A stretch of 64,000 bases of DNA, from the NCBI RefSeq assembly GCF_001612685.1, contig NZ_BDAY01000045.1, positions 1 to 64,000 of the forward strand. Reading direction: 5' to 3'. Every line of letters starts with the position of its first letter. Positions within the stretch are counted from its first letter, which is position 1. The DNA is from Nocardia altamirensis NBRC 108246 (GTDB lineage Bacteria; Actinomycetota; Actinomycetes; Mycobacteriales; Mycobacteriaceae). The notes beneath the pieces are model-generated. The model did not search any database, was not told the origin of the DNA, and saw only the letters and a program-made list of their open reading frames with translations. A program made the position numbers and the translations under genes. This document shows, piece by piece, positions 17,232 to 25,062 of the stretch.

Positions 17232-17612
17232 CTACAGATCGCCGAAGACTTCGAGCGGGAACGGTGGCTCGGCCAGTGGCCGGACCGCCATGCGCATCAG
17301 AATGAGCTGGTTGTCGTCGCCGCACACGGGGTGCAGCGCCAGCTCCTGACAGCGGGTGCAGCGGTGCACCACGGCCCATTCGCCGGTGCGCAGCACCGCG
17401 ATGGACAGCGGCGCCATCCTGGCCCGGCATTCCGAGGGGCCGCCCTCGACGTGGTCGTGGGTGTGCCGGGAATGCAAACAGCTCGGGCAGTGATTGCGCC
17501 AGCTGTTGTCCGGTGCGAGCGTCGCGACGACGAGGCCGCAGCGGACGCAGGTGAAGGTGTCGGTACGCAGCGATGCGCTTGGCCCGTGCGTGGTAGAGGT
17601 GTTGTCTGACAC
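17232..17612 (-). CDS. RNHCP-domain zinc-ribbon-like protein (first copy)
   Basis: 126 aa, GTG start at 17612 with AAGGAG about 8 nt upstream. Three Cys knuckles are visible: FTCVRCGLVV, the signature WRNHCPSCLHSRH, and HRCTRCQELAL. The C-terminal half SIAVLRTGEWAVVH and GDDNQLILMRM match the second copy downstream. Acidic/neutral N terminus, no export signal. First gene of a two-gene operon. Function unknown. Confidence 0.83.
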   Translation of the reverse strand: MSDNTSTTHGPSASLRTDTFTCVRCGLVVATLAPDNSWRNHCPSCLHSRHTHDHVEGGPSECRARMAPLSIAVLRTGEWAVVHRCTRCQELALHPVCGDDNQLILMRMAVRPLAEPPFPLEVFGDL

Positions 17613-17848
17613 CCGGATACTCCTTGTGCTTGGTCTGAATGCAGAACAGCAGGAGCAGGCCGAGCGCGCCTCGAAGAGGTTAGCGGCGTGAGGCGGCGGC
17701 GAGACCTTGGCGGCTCGACGTCACGTGGGGAGGCGCGCTCGGCGCATTCCGGGTCATAGGCATCCTTCGTTTCAGGGGCCGTCAGCCCGGCAGTCCGATT
17801 TCTCGGGCGCGCTCTCCGCGCGGCGGCAACCGTAGCAACGCCGCGGTC

Positions 17849-19083
17849 TCACTCGCCACTGATTTTGCTGCGGTAGTTGCCGGCCACCAGCGCCAGGCAC
17901 GCGGCGGCGGCGAGCGCGCAGCACGCGAACATCGACGGGTAGTCGACGTCGAAGCGCTGGTTCAGGAACGACAGCAGCGCCGGAACGCCGAAGCCGAGGT
18001 AGCTGACCGAATAGAACACCGCCGTCAGCCCGGCCAGGTCGTCGGGGCGGGCGATCCGCTCGATCTCCTGGAGCCCGGCCACCAGGCCGATGCCGTAGCC
18101 GCAGCCGAGGACGACGGCGGTCGCCAGCGTCGCGACGAGGGTCAGCGCGCCGGACGCCCAGGCCGCCATCGCCATGCCGACCGTGCCGAGGACCAGCGAG
18201 ACGACGGCCGCGCGGGCGGTGCCCGGCTTGTCGATCCGGCGCGCGACGGACTGGATGGCGAAGCCGCAACTCAGCGTGAGCACGCCGACGAACGCGGAGA
18301 ACGCGATCGGCGCGCCGTGAATGTGCGGCGCCATCAGCGTCGGCATGATCGCGTAAGCCGTTCCGGCAGAGGTGAACAGCCACAGCGCGACCGGCAGTGG
18401 CACGCGCCGGAACCTGCGGTGGCTGGCTGCGGGGATCTTCAGATCATCGAGCAACCGACCCGGATTCGCCTGGGGGACCACTGTTTCGGGTGCCCGAGCT
18501 ACCCAGAGGGCGGCGCACAGGCACAGCGTCACGTGATCAGATAGGCGAGGGTGTTCGGCCAAGGCGCCCACTGGGCAAGCAGCCCAGCCGATCCCGCGCC
18601 GACGGCGAAGCCACCTGTCAGGCTCATCGCCGAACGCCGTGCCCCGGTACCGCCTGGCGCGGCGGCGCCGAACGGCGGTTGCGAGAGTTCCTTGAGCCAG
18701 CTGCTGCCGACCGCCATCGCCAATCCCAGTGCGACACCGCACAGGACGCGACCCGCCGACATCATCGGCACCGAGGTGGCGCCGAAGGCGAGCAGCAGCG
18801 AACCGGCCGCGCTCACGAACGGCGCAGGCCGCAGCACCACGCGTCGGCCGTACCGGTCCGAGAGCGGCCCGCCGATCAGCAGCGCGGGCACGATGCCGAG
18901 AACGTAGTAGAACAGCAGCAGGTCCACCGTGGTGACGGGCAACCCGTGGTTCTTGTACATCACCAGCAACGGCGTGAATTCATTACCGCCCCAGGCGATC
19001 GCGAACATGGCGGCGGCCACGCCCCACCACTGCTTCGCGGCGATATCGGTGGGGGACTGCCGGATCGGCGTCTGTGTCGTCAT
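17849..19083 (-). pseudogene. MFS transporter interrupted by a 1-nt frameshift
   Basis: Two minus-strand frames encode complementary halves of one major facilitator transporter. The first half (from ATG 19083) runs MTTQTPIRQS through the MFS loop 2-3 motif GGPLSDRYGRRVV to WPNTLAYLIT and a stop at about 18529. The second half continues in another frame with HVTLCLCAALWVARAPETV to the end at 17849. The gene spans 1,235 nt, one short of 412 codons, which fits loss of a single base near 18531-18532 (CACG(G)TGACG on the coding strand). Restored, it would be a normal 12-helix exporter. Either a real lesion or a sequencing error. Its start overlaps the GntR stop (TGATG), so regulator and pump are one transcript. 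Confidence 0.8.
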
Positions 19084-19724
19084 CACAGCCCCCGTAGTTC
19101 CAGTTGGTGCACGCCGGCAAGGTGCTCGGCGAGCGCGGGGGCGAACCGGTCGACGTCACCGGCTTCGATGAGCCCGGCGAGGTGGGCGTGCTGCTCGATG
19201 ATCCGGTCGATGTCGATCGGTCCGCGGCGCAGCGCGACGCTGTTCATCCGCCGCTGCCGTTCGCGCAGCGAGTCGTAGAAGCCCGCGAGCAGTGGGTTGC
19301 CTGCCGCGATCACGTACGAGCGGTGAAAGTCGGTGTCCACCAGGGTGAATTGGTCGAGGTCTCCGGCGGCGGCGAGCGCGCGCTGCCGGTCGAGCGAGGC
19401 ACGGAACGATGCGGTGAGCGCGGTGCGGTCGGTCGAGGCGAGCGCGCGCACCGCCGCCGCCTCGACGACGTAGCGGGCGTAGGCGACGTGCTCGGCCTCG
19501 TCGGGCGGGATCGGCACCACCAGGGCGCCGCGCTTCGGGTAGAGCTTCATCCACCCTTCGGTCTCCAGACGCAGGAATGCCTCGCGTACGGGCGTGCGTG
19601 AGGTGCCGAGTTCGCCGGCGATCTCGCCCTCGCTGATGAGCTCGCCGCCGGCGAGGGTGCCGGTGAGGATGCGCTCCTTCACCTCGCGATAGGCCTGCTC
19701 AGCGGATGAATACGTCTTAGACAC
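19083..19724 (-). CDS. GntR-family (FadR/FCD) transcriptional regulator
   Basis: 213 aa, GTG start at 19724. N-terminal winged helix (residues 1-70: AYREVKERILTGTLAGGELI, LGTSRTPVREAFLRLETEG) and a C-terminal all-helical FCD ligand domain with the metal-type pattern DTDFHRSYVIAAGNPLL and later EQHAHLAGL. It sits directly upstream of, and overlaps, the MFS gene, so it probably controls export or import of its own ligand. A 23-bp imperfect palindrome covers the start codon, suggesting tight autorepression. Effector unknown. Confidence 0.9.
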   Translation of the reverse strand: MSKTYSSAEQAYREVKERILTGTLAGGELISEGEIAGELGTSRTPVREAFLRLETEGWMKLYPKRGALVVPIPPDEAEHVAYARYVVEAAAVRALASTDRTALTASFRASLDRQRALAAAGDLDQFTLVDTDFHRSYVIAAGNPLLAGFYDSLRERQRRMNSVALRRGPIDIDRIIEQHAHLAGLIEAGDVDRFAPALAEHLAGVHQLELRGL

Positions 19725-19738
19725 AAGTTGTATCTTAG
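19716..19738. promoter_or_regulatory. Palindromic operator candidate at the GntR start codon
   Basis: A 23-bp imperfect palindrome, CTTAGACACAA-G-TTGTATCTTAG, with 9 of 11 arm positions paired, centred at 19727. It overlaps the GTG start of the GntR gene (19724-19722). The TTGT...ACAA core fits the TNGTnnnACNA style of FCD-type GntR sites only loosely. Size, symmetry and placement make it the best candidate for an autoregulatory operator controlling GntR-MFS. Confidence 0.55.
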
Positions 19739-19898
19739 GGCTGGTCGCCCGAATAACCGACTCGTGGGTCTGTAACTCTCGTCACGCCGCAGGCGCGGTG
19801 GGGGTGTGTTCTGTCGAACATCTTGCGGATGGGGGTACCGCAGGTTGTCTCGATCTGATGATTCGACTGGTTCGCAATCAATATTGAGAATTATCTTC

Positions 19899-19929
19899 AA
19901 AGATCTAGACATGATCTTGCATGATCTTC
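19899..19929. promoter_or_regulatory. AT-rich repeat region upstream of alanine dehydrogenase
   Basis: The 277-nt gap before the alanine dehydrogenase gene has an unusually AT-rich stretch (about 19860-19960). It contains tandem 10-bp repeats CATGATCTTG (19910-19919) and CATGATCTTC (19920-19929), and an inverted pair AAGATC (19900-19905)/GATCTT (19913-19918). Repeats at one helical turn suit multimeric Lrp/AsnC regulators such as the one encoded at 21150. Inference only. Confidence 0.4.
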
Positions 19930-20001
19930 ATCATTTCACCTAGAAAGGTCCACATCATGCGGATCGACTATCGACCCATCCATCGACATTCAGGAGCGCA
20001 G

Positions 20002-21108
20002 GTGAAGATCGGGATCCCCCGCGAGGTCAAGAACCACGAGTATCGGGTGGCGATCACTCCGGCCGGTGTCCACGAGCTCGTCTCGCGCGGCCACGAGGTC
20101 TACATCGAGACCGGTGCCGGTCGCGGCTCGGCGTTCGAGGACGAGGCGTACACCGTCGCGGGCGCCAGGGTGCTGAACACCGCCGACGAGGTCTGGGGCA
20201 CAGCGGATCTCGTGCTGAAGGTGAAAGAGCCGGTCGCCGAGGAATACTCGCGCATGCGCGATGGCCAGGTGCTGTTCACCTACCTGCACCTCGCCGCCTC
20301 CAAGGAGTGCACCGACGCCCTGCTCGCCTCCGGCATCACCTCCATCGCGTACGAAACCGTCACCGGCCGTGACGGATCCCTGCCGCTGCTGGCTCCGATG
20401 AGCGAGGTCGCCGGTCGGTTGGCCCCGCAGGCAGGCGCCTACCACCTGATGCGCAACGGCGGCGGCCGCGGCGTGCTGATGGGCGGCGTGCCGGGCACCC
20501 CGCCCGCGAACGTTGTCGTCATCGGCGCTGGCGTCTCGGGCGGCAACGCCATCGCCATCGCGCACGGCATGCGTGCCGAGGTGACCGTGCTCGACCTGAA
20601 CATCGCGCGCCTGCGCGAGATCGATGCCCAGTACAAGGGCCAGGTGCGCACCATCATGTCCAACCGGCTCGAAATCGAGAAGGCCGTCCGCGAGGCCGAC
20701 CTGGTCATCGGCGCGGTGCTGGTGCCGGGCGCGAAGGCGCCGACGCTGGTCTCCAACGACCTTGTCGCGCAGATGAAGCCGGGCTCGGTGCTGGTCGACA
20801 TCGCGATCGACCAGGGTGGCTGCTTCGCGGATTCGCGGCCGACCACGCACGCCGAGCCGACCTACCGGGTGCACGAGTCGGTGTTCTACTGCGTCGCCAA
20901 CATGCCCGGCGCGGTGCCGTACACCTCGACCGTCGCGCTCACCAATGCGACACTGCCGTACGTGGTTTCGCTGGCCGAGCACGGCTGGCGCGACGCGGTG
21001 GCGCTGGATCAGGGCCTGGCCGCCGGACTGAGCACGCACGGTGGTGTGCTGCTTTCGGCGTCCGTCGCGGCGGCGCACGGCTATGTGGCGGAGAGCCTCG
21101 CAGCCTGA
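20002..21108 (+). CDS. ald: Alanine dehydrogenase
   Basis: 368 aa (family about 370). Catalyses reversible NAD-dependent deamination of L-alanine to pyruvate and ammonium in the cytoplasm. Family signatures: GIPREVKNHEYRVAITPAG at the N terminus, substrate-binding Lys in LKVKEPVAEE, catalytic His in FTYLHLAASKE, the NAD fold VVIGAGVSGGNAIAIA, and catalytic Asp in VDIAIDQGG. The GTG at 20002, 5 nt after AGGAG (19992-19996), is chosen over upstream ATGs because the protein then aligns with known Ald N termini. A strong bidirectional terminator follows, and a convergent Lrp/AsnC gene probably regulates it. Confidence 0.96.
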   Translation: MKIGIPREVKNHEYRVAITPAGVHELVSRGHEVYIETGAGRGSAFEDEAYTVAGARVLNTADEVWGTADLVLKVKEPVAEEYSRMRDGQVLFTYLHLAASKECTDALLASGITSIAYETVTGRDGSLPLLAPMSEVAGRLAPQAGAYHLMRNGGGRGVLMGGVPGTPPANVVVIGAGVSGGNAIAIAHGMRAEVTVLDLNIARLREIDAQYKGQVRTIMSNRLEIEKAVREADLVIGAVLVPGAKAPTLVSNDLVAQMKPGSVLVDIAIDQGGCFADSRPTTHAEPTYRVHESVFYCVANMPGAVPYTSTVALTNATLPYVVSLAEHGWRDAVALDQGLAAGLSTHGGVLLSASVAAAHGYVAESLAA

Positions 21109-21117
21109 CGCATGCCG

Positions 21118-21151
21118 AAAGGGCGGTCGGCCGTTGGTCGGCCGCCCTTTT
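21118..21151. terminator. Bidirectional intrinsic terminator between ald and the Lrp gene
   Basis: A 15-bp stem (two G-T wobbles) with a 3-nt GTT loop: AAAGGGCGGTCGGCC at 21118-21132 pairs with GGTCGGCCGCCCTTT at 21136-21150, flanked by A and T runs on both strands. The TAA stop of the convergent Lrp gene (21152-21150) lies within it. Confidence 0.88.
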
Positions 21152-21674
21152 ATGCGGGCTGTGTGGTGCGCGGCCGCATGTGCTCGAAGATGAGGATCGT
21201 CTCGGTCGAGGCGACCGCGGGGTGCTCGCTCAGGTTGTTCAACACGAACCGGCGCAACTCGTCGGTGTGTGAGGTGGCGACGTGGATCAGGTAGTCGTCG
21301 GCGCCCGCGATGAAGTACACGTTGAGCACCTCCTCGAAGTCCGACATCTCCTCGCCGAACTCGGCGAGCTGCTGGCGCGCGCTTGCACGCAGCCGCACCG
21401 CGATCATGGCCTGCAGGCTGCGGCCGAGCGCGGCCGGATCGATGTCGGCGTGAAATCCGCGAATGACGCCGCGCTCCACCAGTGCGCGCACCCGCCCGAG
21501 GCAGGTGGACGGTGCGATGCCCGCCGCCGCGGCGAGCGCGTTGTTCGTCATGCGTCCGTCGCGAGCGAGCTGGTCCAACAGGATTCGGTCGGTATCATCA
21601 ATGGGTACACCGGCCGGGGGATGTAGCGGGGTTACTGTCGAGGTGATGCCGACAGGTGAATCATTCTTGCGCAT
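21150..21674 (-). CDS. Lrp/AsnC-family regulator, AldR-like
   Basis: 174 aa. After a non-conserved 24-residue N terminus comes the HTH (DDTDRILLDQLARDGRMT, ALAAAAGIAPSTCLGRVRAL) and a C-terminal RAM/ACT-like ligand domain (VLNVYFIAGADDYLIHVA). Lrp-type proteins bind amino acids and assemble as octamers. Next to ald it most likely acts like mycobacterial AldR, controlling alanine catabolism (inference from context). Here the genes are convergent rather than divergent as in mycobacteria. An internal start near PIDDTDR cannot be excluded. Confidence 0.9.
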   Translation of the reverse strand: MRKNDSPVGITSTVTPLHPPAGVPIDDTDRILLDQLARDGRMTNNALAAAAGIAPSTCLGRVRALVERGVIRGFHADIDPAALGRSLQAMIAVRLRASARQQLAEFGEEMSDFEEVLNVYFIAGADDYLIHVATSHTDELRRFVLNNLSEHPAVASTETILIFEHMRPRTTQPA

Positions 21675-21754
21675 ACGTCGACCGTACCGAATGTTGTTTG
21701 CTGACCCTGTCGATTGTTTGAATGATATTCGACGTCAGAAGGTAACAATCGTGT

Positions 21755-22246
21755 CTAGGTGCGCCAGCTCGTGGCAGGCAATCCGCGCAGCATATCCTTG
21801 CCGACCAGCACGCGCAGCCGCCACGGACGTAGTCGCAACACGCTGACCGTCGGCGCCTCCGGTCCGGTCCAACCCGGTACACCGATGCCTGCTGGATCGT
21901 AGCCGAGCGGCTCGGGCGTGGTCCGGAACAGCTCCCACACCCTCTTCTTCGTCTCGATGTCCTCGACCCAGTCGGCCGCGCAGTCCGCAAGACAGGTGTC
22001 ATGGGACGGCGCCCAGTAGTTGCATGCCGCGTAGGGACTGTGTTCGAGGTGGGCACGCTTGGCGGGCGTCTTGCTGGTGATGATCCACCCGGTCAGCTCC
22101 TGGCCGTCCCACTCCCAGATCGGATGCAGGATCCGGCTGCGCGCACGTCCGGCGGTGTCGGTGGTGGAGACGGTGCACCACACGATGTCGTGCGCCATCG
22201 CTACGAATGCCGGTGCGATATCGCCCAATTCGGTCACATTCGTCAC
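21755..22246 (-). CDS. Pyridoxamine 5'-phosphate oxidase-like FMN-binding protein
   Basis: 163 aa, GTG start at 22246. Split-barrel flavin-binding fold typical of PNPOx-like proteins: WCTVSTTDTAGRARSRILHP, then ELTGWIITSKTPAKRAHLE, then YAACNYWAPSHDTCLAD and a C-terminal LRLRPWRLRVL. These small proteins often reduce F420/FMN-linked substrates or bind heme; this member cannot be assigned. It lies between the Lrp regulator and an amidase, all on the minus strand, with 15-80 nt gaps. Possible co-transcription with the amidase upstream. Confidence 0.85.
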   Translation of the reverse strand: MTNVTELGDIAPAFVAMAHDIVWCTVSTTDTAGRARSRILHPIWEWDGQELTGWIITSKTPAKRAHLEHSPYAACNYWAPSHDTCLADCAADWVEDIETKKRVWELFRTTPEPLGYDPAGIGVPGWTGPEAPTVSVLRLRPWRLRVLVGKDMLRGLPATSWRT

Positions 22247-22261
22247 CCTAGCGCCTCGCGC

Positions 22262-23656
22262 TCAGCGCGCGGGCCGCGGGTGCGGGCGGGCCTGCTCGAG
22301 TTGTGCGGCGACCGAAAGGATCGCCGTCTCACCGTTACTCGGCCCGATCAGCTGCACCGACAGCGGCAAGCCGTCCTCGGCGACGCCGGCGGGCAGTGCC
22401 GCGGCCGGATGCCCGGTCACGTTCCAGAGCTCCGTGTAGGCGATCATCGGGATGGACCTCAACTGGGCGGCGATGGTGCTCGCGCCGTCGAGGATGCCGA
22501 CCTCGGGTGGCCGGCCTGCGAGGGTCGGGGTGAGCAGCAGATCGCAGTCGGCGAAGACGCGATCGACCTTGCGTGTCAAGACTTCTCCCCGCTTGATCGC
22601 CCACTCCACCGCCGGGCGACGGGCCCAGGCGCCCAGTGCGACGGTCTGCTTGGTGCGGCGTTCGAGCAGTTCAGGATGCTCGACCTCGGCGGCCTCGGCG
22701 CGTACTCCGCCGAAGAACTGGGGGAAGAAGGCATGCGTGGATTCGGGGTAGGTCGGTTCCACCTCGAAGACCGTATGGCCGAGCTCGGCAAGGAGTTTCG
22801 CGGTGTCGTGCACCGCACGCATGTGCTCGGGATCCGGCTTCGCCAGCGGCGTCGGCGATTTCGTGCTGTAGCCGATGCGCAGTGGGGCGACAGGCTGCCG
22901 GACGGCCTGTTCGAACGACAGCGCCGGATCCGGTGCGGTGAACCGGTCGGAGGGGGAATTGCCGCGGATCACGTCATAGACGATCGCGGAGTCGAGCACG
23001 GTGCGGGTCAACGGTCCGATCACGCCGAGCGCCCACCAGAGGTGTTCGTGCGGTGCCACCGGCACCCGTCCGCGCTGCGGCTTGAGGCCGAACAGCCCGC
23101 AGCAGGCCGACGGGATGCGAATCGAGCCGCCGCCGTCGCCGCCCATCGCGACCGGGACCAGACCCGCCGCGACCGCCGCGGCGGAACCGCCGCTGGAGCC
23201 ACCGGTCGAGCGGCTCCGATCCCACGGATTGCGGGTGAGGCCGTAGGTGCTCGACTCGGTGAACGGCCACTGGCCGAATTCCGGCATCGCGGTCTTGCCG
23301 ATGATGATCGCGCCCGCGTCCCGGAGCCTGCGCACCACTTCGGCGTCGGCGGCGGCTGGGGTGGAGTTGGCGCTGGTGCCGAAGGTGGTGACGACACCGG
23401 CGACGTCGACCTCGTCCTTGATCGCGATCGGAATGCCGTGCAGTGGACCGACCGGGCCCTCGGCGCGTTCTCGATCTCGTTCTTTCGCTTCGGCTAGCGC
23501 CTGTTCGTGCAGCACCGTGATGAACGCACCGAGATCGGTGGCCTGGTCGATGCCGTCGAGTGTGGCGGCGATGAGCTCCTGTGCCGTGAGGACCCCCTGG
23601 TTCAACAGCTCCCGCTGCTCGACCACGCCTGCGGAAACGACATCCTGGAGATCCAT
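22262..23656 (-). CDS. Cytoplasmic amidase (amidase-signature family)
   Basis: 464 aa, no signal peptide. Ser-cisSer-Lys triad visible: IPIAIKDEVDVAG (Lys), RSTGGSSGGSAAAVAAG (cis-Ser) and GGDGGGSIRIPSACC (nucleophile Ser). ATG at 23656 is preceded by GAGAGGAG. The family includes acylamidases and 6-aminohexanoate-type hydrolases; the substrate is not evident. It lies 129 nt downstream of the uronate catabolic operon on the same strand, with a hairpin terminator between (23709-23733), so it is probably a separate unit. Confidence 0.92.
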   Translation of the reverse strand: MDLQDVVSAGVVEQRELLNQGVLTAQELIAATLDGIDQATDLGAFITVLHEQALAEAKERDRERAEGPVGPLHGIPIAIKDEVDVAGVVTTFGTSANSTPAAADAEVVRRLRDAGAIIIGKTAMPEFGQWPFTESSTYGLTRNPWDRSRSTGGSSGGSAAAVAAGLVPVAMGGDGGGSIRIPSACCGLFGLKPQRGRVPVAPHEHLWWALGVIGPLTRTVLDSAIVYDVIRGNSPSDRFTAPDPALSFEQAVRQPVAPLRIGYSTKSPTPLAKPDPEHMRAVHDTAKLLAELGHTVFEVEPTYPESTHAFFPQFFGGVRAEAAEVEHPELLERRTKQTVALGAWARRPAVEWAIKRGEVLTRKVDRVFADCDLLLTPTLAGRPPEVGILDGASTIAAQLRSIPMIAYTELWNVTGHPAAALPAGVAEDGLPLSVQLIGPSNGETAILSVAAQLEQARPHPRPAR

Positions 23657-23708
23657 CTTGCTCTAGCTCCTCTCGATCACTACCCGAGCGGTGTGACCCA
23701 GCACGAAA

Positions 23709-23733
23709 ACTGTCGCGCCGAAGACACGACAGT
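23709..23733 (-). terminator. Hairpin with T-run at the end of the uronate operon
   Basis: ACTGTCG (23709-23715) and CGACAGT (23727-23733) form a perfect 7-bp stem with an 11-nt loop. Read on the minus strand the stem is followed by a short T-run (TTTTC). It lies 53 nt after the glucarate dehydratase stop and before the amidase start. Confidence 0.5.
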
Positions 23734-23785
23734 AGATAGCCGTATGACCATTCCGCAATCGATACGGACGCAGATCACGCCGAGT

Positions 23786-25060
23786 TCAGTACTTCGGGGA
23801 AATATGCGGCAGATATCCGGATTCGGCGGCCCGCATGGCGGCGACATCGTCTCGATCGCGCAGCGCAGGCATGGCCAGCCAGCGGTTGTGCAGCCGGTCC
23901 AGCGCGTCCCTGTCCAGTTCGATGCCGAGGCCTGGCGCATCGCCGACCGCGATCGACCCTTCGGTGAAGGCGAACCGCTCGGTGATGACGTCCTCGGCCT
24001 GCCACGGATAGTGGGTGTCGCAGGCGTAGTCGAGGTCGGCCACGGTGGCGGCGACGTGGGTCATGGCGGCCAGGCTGATGCCGAGGTGGGTGTTGGAGTG
24101 CATCGAGACGCCCTTGCCGTAGGCGTGGCAGACGGCGGCCAGCTCTCGGGTGGCGTGCAGCCCGCCCCAGAAATGATGATCGGACAGCACGACCTGAACG
24201 GCGTCGGCGTCGAAGGCAGGGCGGATCTCGTCGACGGCGGTGACGATCATGTTGGTGGCCAAGGGCATTCCGGTGCGGCGGTGCAGCTCGGCCATGCCAG
24301 CGACGTCGGCGGTGGGGTCCTCCAGGTATTCGACGACGCCGGTGAGGCTTTCGGCGACCGCGGTCGCGGTGGCCAGCGACCAGCCGCCGTTGGGATCGAG
24401 GCGCAGCGGATAGTCGGGGAAGGCCTTCGCCAGTGCGGTGATCGCTGCGACCTCCTCCTCGGGCGGAAACACCCCGCCCTTGAGCTTGAAGGAACGGAAT
24501 CCGCCGTGGGCGCTGAAGCTTTCGGCCAAGCGGACGACGCCATCCGGGTCGAGCACCTCGCCCCACTCATCGGTCGGCGCGTCGGACACCGGGTGTTGGG
24601 CCCACTTGTAGAAGAGGTAGCCCGAATAGTCGACACGGTCGCGCACCTTGCCGCCGAGTAGCGCATGCACGGGCAGGCCGATGGCGCGGCCTGCGGCGTC
24701 GAGAGCCGCGATCTCGAACGCCGAGATCACGCTGAGCCGAACCTTGTCCGTCGTCAAGGTGCCGCGCAGGCCGCCCGCGATCGGGTTGTCCGCGAGCATC
24801 CTGGTGTCGCTGCCGCCGAGCCGCCGGATCGCGTGGCACGCGGTGACCGGCATGCCGATGAGGTTCGGTGCGAGTTCGGTGGCCGTGGCGAGGTAGTGGT
24901 GGTCGCCGTAGGTCTCGCCGAGACCGGTTGCGCCGCTGTCGGTCTCGATCTCAACGATCAGTCGCGGGGTGTAGGGCTGGTGCACGCCACCGACATTGAG
25001 CAGCGGGGCGTCGGCGATGAGGATCGGGGTCAGGTGGACGTCGGTGATGACCGGCGGCAT
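23786..25060 (-). CDS. gudD: Glucarate dehydratase, enolase superfamily
   Basis: 424 aa. Dehydrates D-glucarate (and often L-idarate) to 5-keto-4-deoxyglucarate in the cytoplasm. Enolase-superfamily landmarks: the KxK catalytic motif in FKLKGGVFPPEE, metal ligands around RLDPNGGWSL and EYLEDPTADVAG, and the catalytic His block GVSMHSNTHLGISLA typical of the glucarate dehydratase subgroup. ATG 25060 lies 2 nt after the stop of the semialdehyde dehydrogenase gene; an upstream in-frame ATG would overlap that gene and add a basic tail. Last gene of the uronate operon. Confidence 0.93.
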   Translation of the reverse strand: MPPVITDVHLTPILIADAPLLNVGGVHQPYTPRLIVEIETDSGATGLGETYGDHHYLATATELAPNLIGMPVTACHAIRRLGGSDTRMLADNPIAGGLRGTLTTDKVRLSVISAFEIAALDAAGRAIGLPVHALLGGKVRDRVDYSGYLFYKWAQHPVSDAPTDEWGEVLDPDGVVRLAESFSAHGGFRSFKLKGGVFPPEEEVAAITALAKAFPDYPLRLDPNGGWSLATATAVAESLTGVVEYLEDPTADVAGMAELHRRTGMPLATNMIVTAVDEIRPAFDADAVQVVLSDHHFWGGLHATRELAAVCHAYGKGVSMHSNTHLGISLAAMTHVAATVADLDYACDTHYPWQAEDVITERFAFTEGSIAVGDAPGLGIELDRDALDRLHNRWLAMPALRDRDDVAAMRAAESGYLPHISPKY

Positions 25061-25062
25061 GA

